Position numbers and translations under genes: made by a program. A stretch of 64,000 nt of DNA. Source: Fictibacillus macauensis ZFHKF-1 (GTDB taxonomy: Bacteria > Bacillota > Bacilli > Bacillales > Fictibacillaceae). The notes under the pieces are model-generated. The model saw nothing but the letters and a program-made list of their open reading frames with translations. It did not search any database and was not told the origin of the DNA. Below are positions 19,971 through 29,253 of the stretch, in pieces. Every line of letters begins with the position of its first letter. Position 1 is the stretch's first letter. Where the stretch lies: contig NZ_AKKV01000027.1 of the NCBI RefSeq assembly GCF_000269865.1, positions 62,001 to 126,000 of the forward strand, written 5' to 3'.

Positions 19971-19998
19971 AAAAACACCCTTGTATTAGGGTGTTTTT
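19971..19998. terminator. Bidirectional terminator between rnc and the DUF1128 gene
   Basis: AAAAACACCCT (19971-19981) and AGGGTGTTTTT (19988-19998) form an 11-bp stem with a 6-base loop and flanking A and T runs. It serves rnc on the plus strand and the convergent small gene on the minus strand. Confidence 0.9.
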
Positions 19999-20009
19999 CC
20001 TGTTCATGC

Positions 20010-20231
20010 TTATTTTTTTAATGCGCCTAATTCAGAAACGATTTCTTCCATATCACGGACGCTAAAGCTTGGCATTTTCATAACCATATCAAAAAGTTCT
20101 TTTAAATCGTCATATTGCTGTAGGCTATAATCACTGCCTTGAATAAGACCGCTATTAACGAGTTGAAGCTTCTTTTTCATCGCTTCAATCATATGTTCAA
20201 TGTTTTCCTGGCTCGGGGAAGTTAAGTTCAA
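20010..20231 (-). CDS. DUF1128 family protein (YfkK-like)
   Basis: A small helical protein of 73 residues if started at the TTG at 20231 (MNLTSPSQENIEHMIEAM). It resembles B. subtilis YfkK by the pattern ENIEHMIEAMKKKL, VNSGLI and FSVRDMEEIVSELG; its function is unknown. The TTG follows GAAAGGGTG at good spacing. The longer ATG start at 20264 would begin upstream of or at the transcription start implied by the extended -10, so I prefer TTG. It lies opposite to and between rnc and smc, a place where B. subtilis has no such gene. Confidence 0.8.
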   Translation of the reverse strand: MNLTSPSQENIEHMIEAMKKKLQLVNSGLIQGSDYSLQQYDDLKELFDMVMKMPSFSVRDMEEIVSELGALKK

Positions 20232-20265
20232 TATGAGCACCCTTTCTTTTACGCAATCTTTCATA

Positions 20266-20274
20266 ATTGTAGCA
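20266..20274 (-). promoter_or_regulatory. Extended -10 promoter for the DUF1128 gene
   Basis: On the minus strand TGC directly precedes TACAAT (plus 20266-20271), an extended -10. The -35 (CGTACA) is weak. The transcript would start near 20259. Confidence 0.5.
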
Positions 20275-20345
20275 TAAAAGAAGCTATTTGTACGGAGATG
20301 TATGGTAAAATAAATTAGTTAAGAATACATAAGGGGGATTTTTAG

Positions 20346-23300
20346 ATGTTCCTCAAACGATTAGATGTTGCAGGCTTTAAATCGTTTGCAGATGCTATTG
20401 GTATTGAGTTTGTCCCGGGCGTCACTGCAGTTGTTGGGCCGAATGGGAGCGGAAAAAGTAATATTGCAGATGCAGTCAGATGGGTTCTCGGTGAGCAATC
20501 TGCTAAATCACTACGCGGCGCGAAGATGGAGGATATTATTTTCTCTGGAAGCGAAGGACGCAAACCGCTAAATGTAGCGGAAGTTACGCTCACGCTCGAT
20601 AATGAGGATCAACACCTCCCGCTTGAATACAATGAAATTAGCGTAACACGTCGCGTATATCGCTCAGGTGATAGTGAGTATTTGCTAAATAAACAACAGT
20701 GTCGATTAAAGGACATCGTTGATTTGTTTATGGATTCAGGTTTAGGTCGAGAAGCGTATTCTATTATCGGACAAGGTAAAATAGATGAGATTTTAAGCAG
20801 TAAAGCAGAAGACCGTCGCAAGATTTTTGAAGAAGCTGCTGGTGTATTGAAGTATAAGACTAGAAAGCATAAAGCAGAACAAAAGCTACATGAAACGCAA
20901 GAAAACTTAAATCGCGTAGAAGATATTCTCTTCGAATTAGAAGGTCAAGTAGAGCCGCTGGAAATTCAAGCATCAATTGCTAAAGACTATCTCGAAAAGA
21001 AGGAAGAGCTTCAACAGCATGAAGTAGCGTTAACGGTTTATGAAATTGAAGAGTTGCATACGAAATGGGAAACACAATCACGCACTTTAGATGAATTACG
21101 CAAAAAAGATGCCCGTTTGGAAGAGAAAGTAACGAGCGAAGAAAAGGTCCTTCGACAAACGCGTGGAAATATTCAGGCGCTTGACGAGTCGCTCGACGAA
21201 TTGCAGCAATCGCTGCTAGTAGCGAGTGAAGAACTTGAAAAGCTTGAAGGAAAACGCGAAGTATTAAAAGAGCGCAAGAAAAATTATCATCATAATAAAG
21301 AAACGCTATTGCAACAAGTGCAGCAATATAAAAGCAAACGTACGGTGTTACAAGAAGAAGAAACACTAGAACGAGAGAAGTTTGCTTCACACAAACAGGA
21401 GCTTTCTTCTTTAAAGGCAAGCTTACAAGAAGAAGAACAGCGACTAGCGCTTTTAGAGCTTGATATCGAAGCGGAAATGGAACGTCTTAAAGGCGACTAT
21501 TTTGAAAACTTAAATGAGCAAGCATCGGTTCGAAATGAAATTCGCTATTTGTCTGATCAGAAGCATCAACAACAGTTTAAATCCGGTCGTCTAGATGATG
21601 AGCATGAACAGTATGCAGCGAAGCGAACGACTGTTCAAGCGAAAAAGCAACAGCTTCTAGGAGAGGTTGAGATTTCTAAGGCACAAGTCGATGATGCGAT
21701 AGCAGCTTATGCAAAAAAACGCGAAGAGCTGGAATCACTTCAGAAGAAGCAAGAATCATTGCAAGCAGAGCTCTATAAAGCCTATCAATTTATCCAACAG
21801 TTTAAATCTAAAAAAGAATGGCTTGAATCGATGCAAGAAGAGTATCAAGGGTTCGTTCAAGGTGTTAAAGAAGTTTTAAAAGAAAAAGATCGTGCGTTAA
21901 ACGGTATTGAAGGTGCGGTTGCCGAGCTTATCACCGTATCAAAAGATATGGAAACAGCGCTTGAAACGGCGTTAGGCGGTTCGATGCAACATGTTGTCAC
22001 TTCGACAGAAAAAGATGCGGTCGCAGCCATTCAGTTTTTAAAGAAGAAAAAACTAGGTAGGGCTACATTTTTACCACGCTCAGTCATTAAGGGACGATCT
22101 ATACCGGCGTCTGATCAAACAATGATTGCTTCTCACCCTGCCTTTGTTAATATAGCAGCACAGGCAGTAACTTATGATGAGAAGTATGCCGCCATCATTG
22201 GTAACCTTCTCGGTCATATTATCATTGCTAACACGATTGAAGGAGCGAATGAGCTTGCTCGTCTGATTCGCTATCGCTACCGAATTGTAACGCTTGAAGG
22301 AGATGTTGTTAGTGCGGGTGGCTCCATGACAGGTGGTAGCCTTCGTCAAAAATCAAATTCTCTTCTTTCGAGGCAGCGAGAATTGGAAGAAACAACAACA
22401 AAACTCGTGAAAATGGAAGCTCAAACGCTTGTCATTGAGCAACGTGTGCGCGAGCAAAAAGAGGCCATTGCCGAGTGCGATGCTGACTTAGAACATCTTC
22501 GCGCCGAGGGAGAAAACAGCCGACTAGCTCAACAATCACTAAAAGGAAAGCTTCGAGAAGTGGAGTTAGAAGAGCAAAATTTAAATGAACGACTAACGCT
22601 TTATGATCGCGAAAAAACAGACTATATTGAAGAACAGTCATCCATCACAAAGCGAGTTGCTATGCTTGAAGTTACTCTACAGGAGCGAGTGGAAGAAGCG
22701 AAGACACTTGAACATACGATACAAACGTTAGAAAAAGAAAAGAAAAATCAACAGGTAACAAAAGAAGAAACGCAGCAGTTGGCGACGGCTTTAAAAATAA
22801 AAATAGCTGAAAAAGAACAACAAGTTGCTCATCAAAAAGAAACGCTTGAACGTTTGCAGCAAGACTTACAAGAAACTCAATTACGATTAACGGATTATGA
22901 ACAAGACTATTGGTTGTTAGAAGAAGAAATGAACAATCGCTCTTCTGGTGAAGAGGCAGTTGATACGCATATTGCAACCAAGCGGGAAGATAAGGCGCGA
23001 ATTATCCAACTTATTACAGAGCGCCGCCGCGATCGTCAGCTCTTGTATACACAGGTAGAACAAGCGGAAGCGACGTTAAAAGAATCGCAACGAATCCTGC
23101 GCCACATTAGAGAAAACTTGACGACTGAGGAAGTACAAGTGAACCGGCTTGACGTGGAACTCGATAATCGCTTGCATCATTTGCGTTCGGAATATGCGTT
23201 ATCCTTTGAGGCAGCTAAAGCAAACTATCCTGCGCTCGAACAACCAGATGAGTCACGGAAAAAAGTACGGTTAATTAAGCTAGCTATTGAAGAATTGGGG

Positions 23301-23912
23301 ATTGTGAATTTAGGAGCCATTGAAGAGTATGAGCGTGTTTTTGAACGATTCTCCTTTTTGAAAGAGCAGCAAGAAGATTTAGTGAAGGCGAAAGAAACGT
23401 TGCATGGTGTAATTGGTGAAATGGATGAGGAAATGCAAAAGCGGTTTGAAGAAACGTTTGAAAATATCCGCTATCATTTCGGCACTGTGTTTAAAGAGTT
23501 ATTTGGTGGCGGTCGTGCTGATTTATCGCTCACCGATCCTACGCAGCTACTTCTTACGGGTGTGGATATTTTGGCACAACCACCAGGCAAAAAGTTACAA
23601 CATTTAGCGCTACTATCCGGTGGTGAACGAGCACTTACCGCGATTGCTTTATTATTTGCAATCTTAAAAGTACGACCGGTTCCGTTTTGTATTTTAGATG
23701 AGGTTGAAGCTGCTTTAGATGATGCGAATGTAGGTCGCTATGCTAGCTTTTTACGCTCGTTTAGTTCTCATACGCAGTTTATCGTTGTTACCCATCGTAA
23801 AGGGACAATGGAAGAAGCGGATGTACTGTATGGTGTAACGATGCAAGAATCTGGTGTATCTAAACTAGTTTCAGTGAAATTGGAAGAAACGACAGAACTC
23901 GTTGAAGCATAA
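20346..23912 (+). CDS. smc: Chromosome segregation SMC ATPase
   Basis: The 1188-residue condensin core protein organises and segregates chromosomes with ScpA and ScpB. Walker A GPNGSGKSN lies near residue 32. Two long coiled coils (about 170-500 and 670-1020) flank the hinge (about 510-650, with GGSMTGGSLR). The C-terminal head holds the LSGGERALTA signature and the FCILDEVEAALDD Walker B. Full length and intact. The ATG follows AAGGGGG. ftsY follows 29 bases downstream, the usual rnc-smc-ftsY order apart from the small inserted gene. Confidence 0.98.
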   Translation: MFLKRLDVAGFKSFADAIGIEFVPGVTAVVGPNGSGKSNIADAVRWVLGEQSAKSLRGAKMEDIIFSGSEGRKPLNVAEVTLTLDNEDQHLPLEYNEISVTRRVYRSGDSEYLLNKQQCRLKDIVDLFMDSGLGREAYSIIGQGKIDEILSSKAEDRRKIFEEAAGVLKYKTRKHKAEQKLHETQENLNRVEDILFELEGQVEPLEIQASIAKDYLEKKEELQQHEVALTVYEIEELHTKWETQSRTLDELRKKDARLEEKVTSEEKVLRQTRGNIQALDESLDELQQSLLVASEELEKLEGKREVLKERKKNYHHNKETLLQQVQQYKSKRTVLQEEETLEREKFASHKQELSSLKASLQEEEQRLALLELDIEAEMERLKGDYFENLNEQASVRNEIRYLSDQKHQQQFKSGRLDDEHEQYAAKRTTVQAKKQQLLGEVEISKAQVDDAIAAYAKKREELESLQKKQESLQAELYKAYQFIQQFKSKKEWLESMQEEYQGFVQGVKEVLKEKDRALNGIEGAVAELITVSKDMETALETALGGSMQHVVTSTEKDAVAAIQFLKKKKLGRATFLPRSVIKGRSIPASDQTMIASHPAFVNIAAQAVTYDEKYAAIIGNLLGHIIIANTIEGANELARLIRYRYRIVTLEGDVVSAGGSMTGGSLRQKSNSLLSRQRELEETTTKLVKMEAQTLVIEQRVREQKEAIAECDADLEHLRAEGENSRLAQQSLKGKLREVELEEQNLNERLTLYDREKTDYIEEQSSITKRVAMLEVTLQERVEEAKTLEHTIQTLEKEKKNQQVTKEETQQLATALKIKIAEKEQQVAHQKETLERLQQDLQETQLRLTDYEQDYWLLEEEMNNRSSGEEAVDTHIATKREDKARIIQLITERRRDRQLLYTQVEQAEATLKESQRILRHIRENLTTEEVQVNRLDVELDNRLHHLRSEYALSFEAAKANYPALEQPDESRKKVRLIKLAIEELGIVNLGAIEEYERVFERFSFLKEQQEDLVKAKETLHGVIGEMDEEMQKRFEETFENIRYHFGTVFKELFGGGRADLSLTDPTQLLLTGVDILAQPPGKKLQHLALLSGGERALTAIALLFAILKVRPVPFCILDEVEAALDDANVGRYASFLRSFSSHTQFIVVTHRKGTMEEADVLYGVTMQESGVSKLVSVKLEETTELVEA

Positions 23913-23941
23913 AGTAGACAGGTTACCTATAAGGAGGCACT

Positions 23942-24928
23942 ATGAGCTTTTTAAAACGATTAAAAGAAAAATTCACAGCACAAACCGATGCGGTGACAGA
24001 AAAGTTTAAAACGGGTCTTGAGAAAACAAGAAATTCTTTTTCTACGAAAGTAAACGATCTTGTAAAGCGTTATCGAAAAGTGGACGAAGAGTTTTTTGAG
24101 GAATTAGAAGAAATTTTAATTAGTGCCGACGTTGGCGTACACACCGTCATGGAATTGATTGATCAATTAAAAGACATCGCACGAACTCGAAATATTCAAG
24201 ATACGATGGAGTTAAAATCCGCCATCTCAGAAACGTTAGCAGCGATGTTGCGTAAAGATGATGAAGAAGGAGCGCTCGCTCTTCAAAATGGTCAAATGAC
24301 CGTTATTCTTGTTGTTGGTGTAAACGGTGTAGGAAAAACAACAACCATTGGAAAACTTGCGCATCAATTAAAGCAACAAGGGAAATCAGTATTGCTAGCA
24401 GCCGGCGATACCTTTCGTGCAGGAGCCATTGATCAGCTAGAAGTTTGGGGTGAACGAGCGGGTGTGGATGTTATTAAACACCAAGAAGGAGCCGATCCTG
24501 CCGCCGTTATTTTCGATAGTGTAAAAGCGGCAAAATCAAGAGGAGTTGACGTTCTTCTTTGCGATACGGCAGGCCGTTTGCAAAATAAAGTAAACTTAAT
24601 GAATGAACTTGAAAAAGTGAAACGCGTCATCGAACGGGAAGTGCCAGGCGCTCCTCATGAAGTGTTGCTCGTTGTTGATGCGACTACAGGTCAAAATGCA
24701 ATGAGTCAAGCAAAAATCTTCTCCCAAGCAACCAACGTTACAGGGCTCGTGTTAACAAAGCTAGACGGAACAGCTAAAGGTGGTATTGTCCTTGGCATTC
24801 GTCATGAGCTTGATATTCCAGTGAAATTTGTAGGGCTCGGTGAAAAAATTGATGATCTCCAAGCATTTGATCCAGAGCAATTTGTGTATGGGTTGTTTAT
24901 GAATATGGAAGAGGAAGAAGCAGAGTAA
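23942..24928 (+). CDS. ftsY: Signal recognition particle receptor FtsY
   Basis: The 328-residue SRP GTPase docks SRP-bound ribosomes at the membrane. A basic N-terminal region precedes the NG domain. GTPase motifs GVNGVGKTTTIGKLA (G1), DTFRAGA (G2), DTAGRLQ (G3) and TKLDGTAKGG (G4) are all intact. The acidic A-domain of E. coli is missing, as is normal in Bacillus. A stem overlapping its last codons may terminate transcription. Confidence 0.97.
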   Translation: MSFLKRLKEKFTAQTDAVTEKFKTGLEKTRNSFSTKVNDLVKRYRKVDEEFFEELEEILISADVGVHTVMELIDQLKDIARTRNIQDTMELKSAISETLAAMLRKDDEEGALALQNGQMTVILVVGVNGVGKTTTIGKLAHQLKQQGKSVLLAAGDTFRAGAIDQLEVWGERAGVDVIKHQEGADPAAVIFDSVKAAKSRGVDVLLCDTAGRLQNKVNLMNELEKVKRVIEREVPGAPHEVLLVVDATTGQNAMSQAKIFSQATNVTGLVLTKLDGTAKGGIVLGIRHELDIPVKFVGLGEKIDDLQAFDPEQFVYGLFMNMEEEEAE

Positions 24929-24958
24929 CGTGCTTCTTCCGTTCCTTCTAGTAGAAGG
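24913..24958 (+). terminator. Possible terminator at the end of ftsY
   Basis: GGAAGAAGC (24913-24921, inside the last ftsY codons) pairs with GCTTCTTCC (24932-24940). A second small hairpin, CCTTCT/AGAAGG (24944-24958), follows. The T-tract is weak and interrupted, so activity is uncertain. Confidence 0.45.
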
Positions 24959-24977
24959 GTTCTGTTAAGAAAAAAAC

Positions 24978-25006
24978 TTGACATTACGAACGGTAGCGTG
25001 TACTAT
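24978..25006 (+). promoter_or_regulatory. Sigma-A promoter of ylxM-ffh
   Basis: TTGACA (24978-24983), a 17-base spacer and TACTAT (25001-25006) give a near-consensus promoter about 40 bases before ylxM. An overlapping TATAAT three bases downstream has a poorer 20-base spacing. Confidence 0.85.
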
Positions 25007-25047
25007 AATCTAATGTAAAGGCTTTTCACTTAACAAGGGGTGATTTT

Positions 25048-25371
25048 GTGCTTGATAAAACAACAAGGGTTAATTATTTGTTTGATTTTTATCAATCACT
25101 GCTAACCTCCAAACAGAAAAACTATATGACTTTGTATTATCTCGATGACTTTTCTCTTGGGGAAATTGCCGAACAATATAGCGTCAGCCGACAAGCTGTT
25201 TATGACAATATTAAACGGACCGAGGCGATGTTGGAAGAGTATGAAGATAAGCTTGGTTTGTTTTCAAAATTTCAAGAACGTGAGCAATTACTTGTGGCGC
25301 TGAAACAACAGCTACAGCCAAGTGATCATGCTGCGTTAGAAATTATTGAACGCCTTGAAAAAATGGAATAG
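25048..25371 (+). CDS. ylxM: YlxM family DNA-binding protein (putative SRP-associated regulator)
   Basis: The 107-residue UPF0122 protein has a sigma-region-4-like helix-turn-helix (about 20-70, [26 protein letters not shown]). It almost always precedes ffh in Firmicutes, and related proteins bind SRP components in streptococci. The start is GTG behind AAGGGGTGAT. The stop lies 12 bases before the ffh start. Confidence 0.93.
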   Translation: MLDKTTRVNYLFDFYQSLLTSKQKNYMTLYYLDDFSLGEIAEQYSVSRQAVYDNIKRTEAMLEEYEDKLGLFSKFQEREQLLVALKQQLQPSDHAALEIIERLEKME

Positions 25372-25383
25372 GGGGCGAGAACT

Positions 25384-26727
25384 ATGGCATTCGAAGGTTT
25401 GGCTGACCGACTGCAAAGCACCCTTCAAAGAATCCGTGGAAAAGGGAAAGTAACCGAAGCGGATGTAAAGGAAATGATGCGTGAAGTGCGCCTCGCTCTC
25501 CTCGAAGCGGATGTTAACTTTCGAGTTGTAAAAGACTTCATTAAAAAAGTAACTGAACGAGCAGTAGGGCAAGAAGTACTGAAAAGCCTCACGCCGGGGC
25601 AACAAGTCGTTAAAGTCGTTCATGACGAATTAACAACGTTGTTAGGTGGCGAGCAAAGTAAACTTGCTGTAGGCACAAAGCCACCGACAGTTATTATGAT
25701 GGTAGGTCTTCAAGGAGCTGGGAAAACAACAACGACGGGCAAGCTTGCCAATCATTTGCGTAAAAAGCTGAACCGCCAACCGTTGTTAGTAGCCGCTGAT
25801 ATTTATCGTCCCGCTGCTATTCAGCAATTGGAGACGTTAGGAAAACAACTGAGTCTTCCTGTATTTTCAATGGGTGATCAAGTAAGTCCTGTTGAAATTG
25901 CTACAAAAGCGCTCGAAAAAGCGAAAGCAGAGCATTATGACTATGTGATTATTGATACAGCTGGACGCCTTCATATTGATGAAGTATTAATGGAAGAGCT
26001 CCAACAAGTAAAAGAAATTGCCAATCCGCATGAAATTTTACTTGTCGTTGATTCGATGACAGGGCAAGATGCTGTGAATGTCGCAGAGAGCTTTAATGAA
26101 AAGCTCGGCGTAACGGGAGTTGTGCTCACAAAGCTTGATGGCGATACACGCGGTGGTGCCGCATTGTCCATTAAAGCCGTAACCAATTTACCGATTAAGT
26201 TTGCGGGTATGGGTGAAAAGATGGATGCGTTAGAACCATTCCATCCTGATCGCATGTCTTCTCGAATTCTTGGTATGGGTGATGTTTTAACACTCATCGA
26301 AAAAGCGCAAACGACAGTCGATGAAGAAAAAGCAAAAGAGCTTCAAAAGAAAATGCGCGATATGTCGTTTACTTTTGATGATTTTCTGGAGCAAATGGGG
26401 CAAGTGCGCAACCTTGGGCCATTAGATCAGTTGCTTGGCATGATGCCTGGCGCTGGTAAAATGAAAGGCTTAAAAAACGTATCCATTGATGAGAAACAAA
26501 TTTCTCACGTGGAAGCGATTATTAAGTCAATGACAAAGCTTGAACGTGAACAACCTGAGATTATTAGTGCGTCACGTAAACGACGAATTGCAAATGGTAG
26601 CGGTAGAACCGTTCAAGAAGTCAATCGTTTAATCAAGCAATTCGAGGACATGAAGAAAATGATGAAACAAATGTCCGGAATGATGAAGGGTAAGAAAAAA
26701 GGCGGATTTAAGTTTCCGTTTATGTAA
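25384..26727 (+). CDS. ffh: Signal recognition particle GTPase Ffh
   Basis: The 447-residue protein has an NG GTPase domain (G1 [15 protein letters not shown] near residue 106, [17 protein letters not shown]). It also has a C-terminal methionine-rich M domain (about 300-447, with [14 protein letters not shown]) that binds 4.5S/scRNA and signal peptides. A GGGGCGAG Shine-Dalgarno precedes the ATG. It shares the ylxM promoter. Confidence 0.98.
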   Translation: MAFEGLADRLQSTLQRIRGKGKVTEADVKEMMREVRLALLEADVNFRVVKDFIKKVTERAVGQEVLKSLTPGQQVVKVVHDELTTLLGGEQSKLAVGTKPPTVIMMVGLQGAGKTTTTGKLANHLRKKLNRQPLLVAADIYRPAAIQQLETLGKQLSLPVFSMGDQVSPVEIATKALEKAKAEHYDYVIIDTAGRLHIDEVLMEELQQVKEIANPHEILLVVDSMTGQDAVNVAESFNEKLGVTGVVLTKLDGDTRGGAALSIKAVTNLPIKFAGMGEKMDALEPFHPDRMSSRILGMGDVLTLIEKAQTTVDEEKAKELQKKMRDMSFTFDDFLEQMGQVRNLGPLDQLLGMMPGAGKMKGLKNVSIDEKQISHVEAIIKSMTKLEREQPEIISASRKRRIANGSGRTVQEVNRLIKQFEDMKKMMKQMSGMMKGKKKGGFKFPFM

Positions 26728-26745
26728 AAAGGATGAATTTTTCAG

Positions 26746-26774
26746 TTGACAAAACTGAGAGTTTATTATATTAT
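26746..26774 (+). promoter_or_regulatory. Strong sigma-A promoter of rpsP
   Basis: Consensus TTGACA (26746-26751), a 17-base spacer and TATTAT (26769-26774) lie about 40 bases before rpsP. It drives the rpsP-khpA pair and perhaps the genes beyond. Confidence 0.88.
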
Positions 26775-26816
26775 ATTGATTTGTGTGTGAACAATTTTCG
26801 GAGGTGCATTTTTACA

Positions 26817-27089
26817 ATGGCAGTAAAAATTCGTTTAAAACGCATGGGGCAAAAGAAAGCTCCATTTTATCGTGTAGTAGTAGCAGATTCTCGCGCGCCA
26901 CGTGATGGTCGCTTCATCGAAGAAATTGGTTATTACAACCCGCTTGTAAAACCAGCTGAAGTGAAAATCAACGAAGAGCAAGCGCTTAAGTGGATGCTTG
27001 ATGGTGCGAAACCATCTGACACAGTTCGTAACCTATTCTCTGATGCAGGTTTAATGGAGAAATTCCATAACGCTAAACTTCAAAAGTAA
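26817..27089 (+). CDS. rpsP: 30S ribosomal protein S16
   Basis: The 90-residue ribosomal protein starts [19 protein letters not shown], the family signature. The ATG follows CGGAGGTG. A longer in-frame start at 26733 would run through the promoter and is rejected. The stop abuts an in-frame ATG of the next gene. Confidence 0.98.
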   Translation: MAVKIRLKRMGQKKAPFYRVVVADSRAPRDGRFIEEIGYYNPLVKPAEVKINEEQALKWMLDGAKPSDTVRNLFSDAGLMEKFHNAKLQK

Positions 27090-27100
27090 TGGGTGAAACT

Positions 27101-27331
27101 ATGATTGCAGAGTTAATCGAAACGATTGTAAAGGCTCTTGTTGATCATCCAGAAGAAGTTCGTGTGACAGAACACATGGACGGCAATAAACTTGTTTACC
27201 AACTCTCTGTGCATAGTATTGATATGGGCAAAGTTATTGGTAAGCAAGGGCGAGTTGCGAAAGCAATTCGTACGGTCGTTAATGCAGCAGGTGCGCATAA
27301 CAATAAACAGATCGCCTTAGAGATCGTTTAA
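27101..27331 (+). CDS. khpA: KH-domain RNA-binding protein KhpA (YlqC)
   Basis: The 76-residue single KH-domain protein has the GKVIGKQGRVAKAIR loop (GxxG) that binds RNA. KhpA/KhpB in Gram-positives bind small and messenger RNAs and influence cell division. The start at 27101 has GGGTGA 7 bases upstream; ATG 27089, overlapping the rpsP stop, is an alternative. ylqD, which sits between this gene and rimM in B. subtilis, is absent. Confidence 0.94.
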   Translation: MIAELIETIVKALVDHPEEVRVTEHMDGNKLVYQLSVHSIDMGKVIGKQGRVAKAIRTVVNAAGAHNNKQIALEIV

Positions 27332-27358
27332 AGCGTAGCTGTGAAAACAACGAATGAT

Positions 27359-27393
27359 AAAAAAGGGATGAGGGGAAGCCTCGCCCTTTTTTT
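27359..27393 (+). terminator. Terminator between khpA and rimM
   Basis: AAAAAAGGG-AT-GAGG pairs with CCTC-G-CCC and is followed by seven Ts. It begins 28 bases after khpA, so rimM-trmD may be expressed by read-through or from a promoter I could not place. Confidence 0.8.
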
Positions 27394-27430
27394 GTTTAAT
27401 ATTGACCTAAAAAGGAGCAAGGTGAAAGCT

Positions 27431-27943
27431 ATGCCAAAATGGTTAAATGTAGGAAAGATCGTTAACACACATGGCATTCGTGGCGAAGTGCGTGTGATTT
27501 CTCGTACGGACTTTCCAGAAGAGCGCTATAAGGTTGGAAATGTATTGCATGTAGATTTAGAAGATGGAATGGTTCCTGTAACAATTTCTGCACATCGCCT
27601 TCATAAGCAATTTCATTTGTTACAATTCGAAGGATATCCGAATATTAACGATGTAGAAAAGTTTAAAGGCTTCCTATTAAAAGTATCGGCAGAAGAAACC
27701 GTAGCGCTAGATGAAGGTGAGTTTTTCTATCACGATATTATCGGAGCAACGGTCTGGACGGAGGAAGGCGAAGAACTTGGAAAGATTAAGGAAATTCTTT
27801 CGCCAGGTGCCAATGACGTTTGGGTAATTAAACGAAACAATCAAGGCCCAGATCTGTTAATTCCTTATATTCCATCTGTTGTTAAAGAAGTGGATGTAGA
27901 AGCGAAGAAAGTAACGATTCATCTTATGGACGGTTTATTGTAA
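27431..27943 (+). CDS. rimM: 16S rRNA processing protein RimM
   Basis: The 170-residue 30S maturation factor has the N-terminal [22 protein letters not shown] and a C-terminal PRC-barrel ([16 protein letters not shown]). It binds S19 and helps assemble the 30S head. The start is at 27431 after AAAGGAGCAAGGTG; the longer in-frame start at 27341 would run through the terminator stem. Its stop shares a base with the trmD start. Confidence 0.97.
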   Translation: MPKWLNVGKIVNTHGIRGEVRVISRTDFPEERYKVGNVLHVDLEDGMVPVTISAHRLHKQFHLLQFEGYPNINDVEKFKGFLLKVSAEETVALDEGEFFYHDIIGATVWTEEGEELGKIKEILSPGANDVWVIKRNNQGPDLLIPYIPSVVKEVDVEAKKVTIHLMDGLL

Positions 27944-28683
27944 TGATGCAAATGGATGTGTTAACGCTATTTCCTGAAATGTTTCATGGCGTTATAGGTT
28001 CCTCAATCTTAAAAAAAGTGCAAGAGAAACAGCTCGTCTCCTATCGTATTGAAGATTTTCGTCAGTTTGCGGATAATAAGCATCAACGCGTGGACGATTA
28101 TCCATATGGTGGAGGAGCAGGAATGGTTTTAATGCCTCAACCGCTCTTTGATGCCGTTGATTATTTGAAGAAAGAGCAGCCAACGTCAAAACCTAGAGTG
28201 ATCTTGCTCTGTCCGCAAGGAGAACGTTTTACGCAAGCGAAAGCAGAAGAACTTGCACAAGAAGAGCATTTAATTTTCGTTTGTGGTCATTATGAGGGCT
28301 ATGATGAGCGCATACGTGAACACCTTGTAACCGATGAAATTTCTATTGGTGACTTTATTTTAACTGGTGGTGAATTAGGGGCGATGGTCGTTATGGATAG
28401 CGTAACCCGCTTGTTAAAAGGTTCGCTTGGTAATGAAGAATCATCGGTACACGATTCATTTTCTACCGGTCTGCTTGAGCATCCACAGTATACCCGACCG
28501 CGTGATTTTCGAGGGTTAAAAGTGCCGGATGTATTATTATCAGGTCATCATCAAGATATTGAGGAATGGCGTAGAAAAGAATCGCTGAAACGAACGTTGA
28601 CACGACGACCAGATTTACTTGAAGGAAAAGAGCTCAGCGAACGTGAACAACAATGGCTTGATGATATGAAAAAAGATAGCTGA
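27943..28683 (+). CDS. trmD: tRNA (guanine-37-N1)-methyltransferase
   Basis: The 246-residue SPOUT enzyme prevents +1 frameshifting by methylating G37. [11 protein letters not shown] opens it, and knotted SAM-site motifs [21 protein letters not shown] and [15 protein letters not shown] are intact. Start ATG 27943 overlaps the rimM stop (TAATG); 27946 fits the B. subtilis N-terminus equally well. Confidence 0.97.
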   Translation: MMQMDVLTLFPEMFHGVIGSSILKKVQEKQLVSYRIEDFRQFADNKHQRVDDYPYGGGAGMVLMPQPLFDAVDYLKKEQPTSKPRVILLCPQGERFTQAKAEELAQEEHLIFVCGHYEGYDERIREHLVTDEISIGDFILTGGELGAMVVMDSVTRLLKGSLGNEESSVHDSFSTGLLEHPQYTRPRDFRGLKVPDVLLSGHHQDIEEWRRKESLKRTLTRRPDLLEGKELSEREQQWLDDMKKDS

Positions 28684-28701
28684 TTTTTTTAAGACAGGTG
28701 C

Positions 28702-28730
28702 TTGCCTAGGATGGTAGGCTATGCTATGAT
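28702..28730 (+). promoter_or_regulatory. Sigma-A promoter of rplS
   Basis: TTGCCT (28702-28707), a 17-base spacer and TATGAT (28725-28730) with an upstream TGC (extended -10). The transcript would start near 28737, giving an untranslated leader of about 80 bases. Confidence 0.85.
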
Positions 28731-28736
28731 ATAAGC

Positions 28737-28807
28737 TGTGGCTTAGGCCAGTTATTAAGATGCTCCGCTGCCCGTTAAGGTGGGCAAGAACGTCTGTCGG
28801 AAGGAGG
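28737..28807 (+). promoter_or_regulatory. L19 ribosomal protein leader
   Basis: The leader between the predicted start point and rplS contains GTGGCTTAGGCCA and ATGCTCCGCTGCCC, with a GCCC/GGGC hairpin (near 28769-28785), followed by GTCTGTCGG. This resembles the L19 autoregulatory leader known from Bacillus, recognised from memory. CTCC (28763-28766) can pair with the rplS Shine-Dalgarno GGAG (28803-28806). The overlapping TCCG (28764-28767) can instead pair with CGGA (28798-28801). The two pairings exclude each other, as expected for translational control. Confidence 0.7.
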
Positions 28808-28815
28808 CAATAACT

Positions 28816-29160
28816 ATGCAACAAATTATTGCAGAACTCGCTAAAGAACAATTGAAATCTGATCTTCCTAAATTCCGTTCAGGTGACACAGTTCGTGTAC
28901 ACGTGAAAGTTGTTGAGGGAACTCGTGAGCGTATTCAGTTGTTTGAAGGTGTTGTAATCAAAAAACGCGGAACTGGAATCAGTGAAACGTTCACTGTTCG
29001 TAAGATTTCTTACGGTGTTGGAGTTGAGCGTGTATTCCCGCTTCACTCTCCAAAGATTGCGAACCTTGAAGTTGTTCGTCGCGGTAAAGTTCGTCGTGCG
29101 AAGCTTTACTACCTACGTGCACTTCGCGGTAAAGCAGCGCGTATTAAAGAAATTCGCTAA
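28816..29160 (+). CDS. rplS: 50S ribosomal protein L19
   Basis: The 114-residue ribosomal protein has [22 protein letters not shown] and [23 protein letters not shown], the family core. The ATG is preceded by GGAAGGAGG. It has its own promoter and leader and is followed by a strong terminator, so it is likely a single-gene unit. Confidence 0.98.
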   Translation: MQQIIAELAKEQLKSDLPKFRSGDTVRVHVKVVEGTRERIQLFEGVVIKKRGTGISETFTVRKISYGVGVERVFPLHSPKIANLEVVRRGKVRRAKLYYLRALRGKAARIKEIR

Positions 29161-29167
29161 TTGCACA

Positions 29168-29202
29168 AAAAAGGAGCTTGACGTATATGCAAGCTCCTTT
29201 TT
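29168..29202 (+). terminator. Rho-independent terminator of rplS
   Basis: AAAAAGGAGCTTG (29168-29180) and CAAGCTCCTTTTT (29190-29202) form a perfect 13-bp stem with a 9-base loop ending in a T-run. Confidence 0.92.
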
Positions 29203-29253
29203 ACATATGAAAAAAGGCTATGGGATGAATACTAGTGAATGCGAGGAAAGAGT

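Noticed and set aside
20232-20345. Promoter for smc
   Set aside because: TTGTAC and TAAAAT lie only 12 bases apart; no other pair fits.
20980-21420. 146-codon minus-strand frame inside smc
   Set aside because: It is a shadow of the coiled-coil codon pattern: hydrophobic repeats antisense to Glu/Lys/Gln-rich sequence, no Shine-Dalgarno, no known family.
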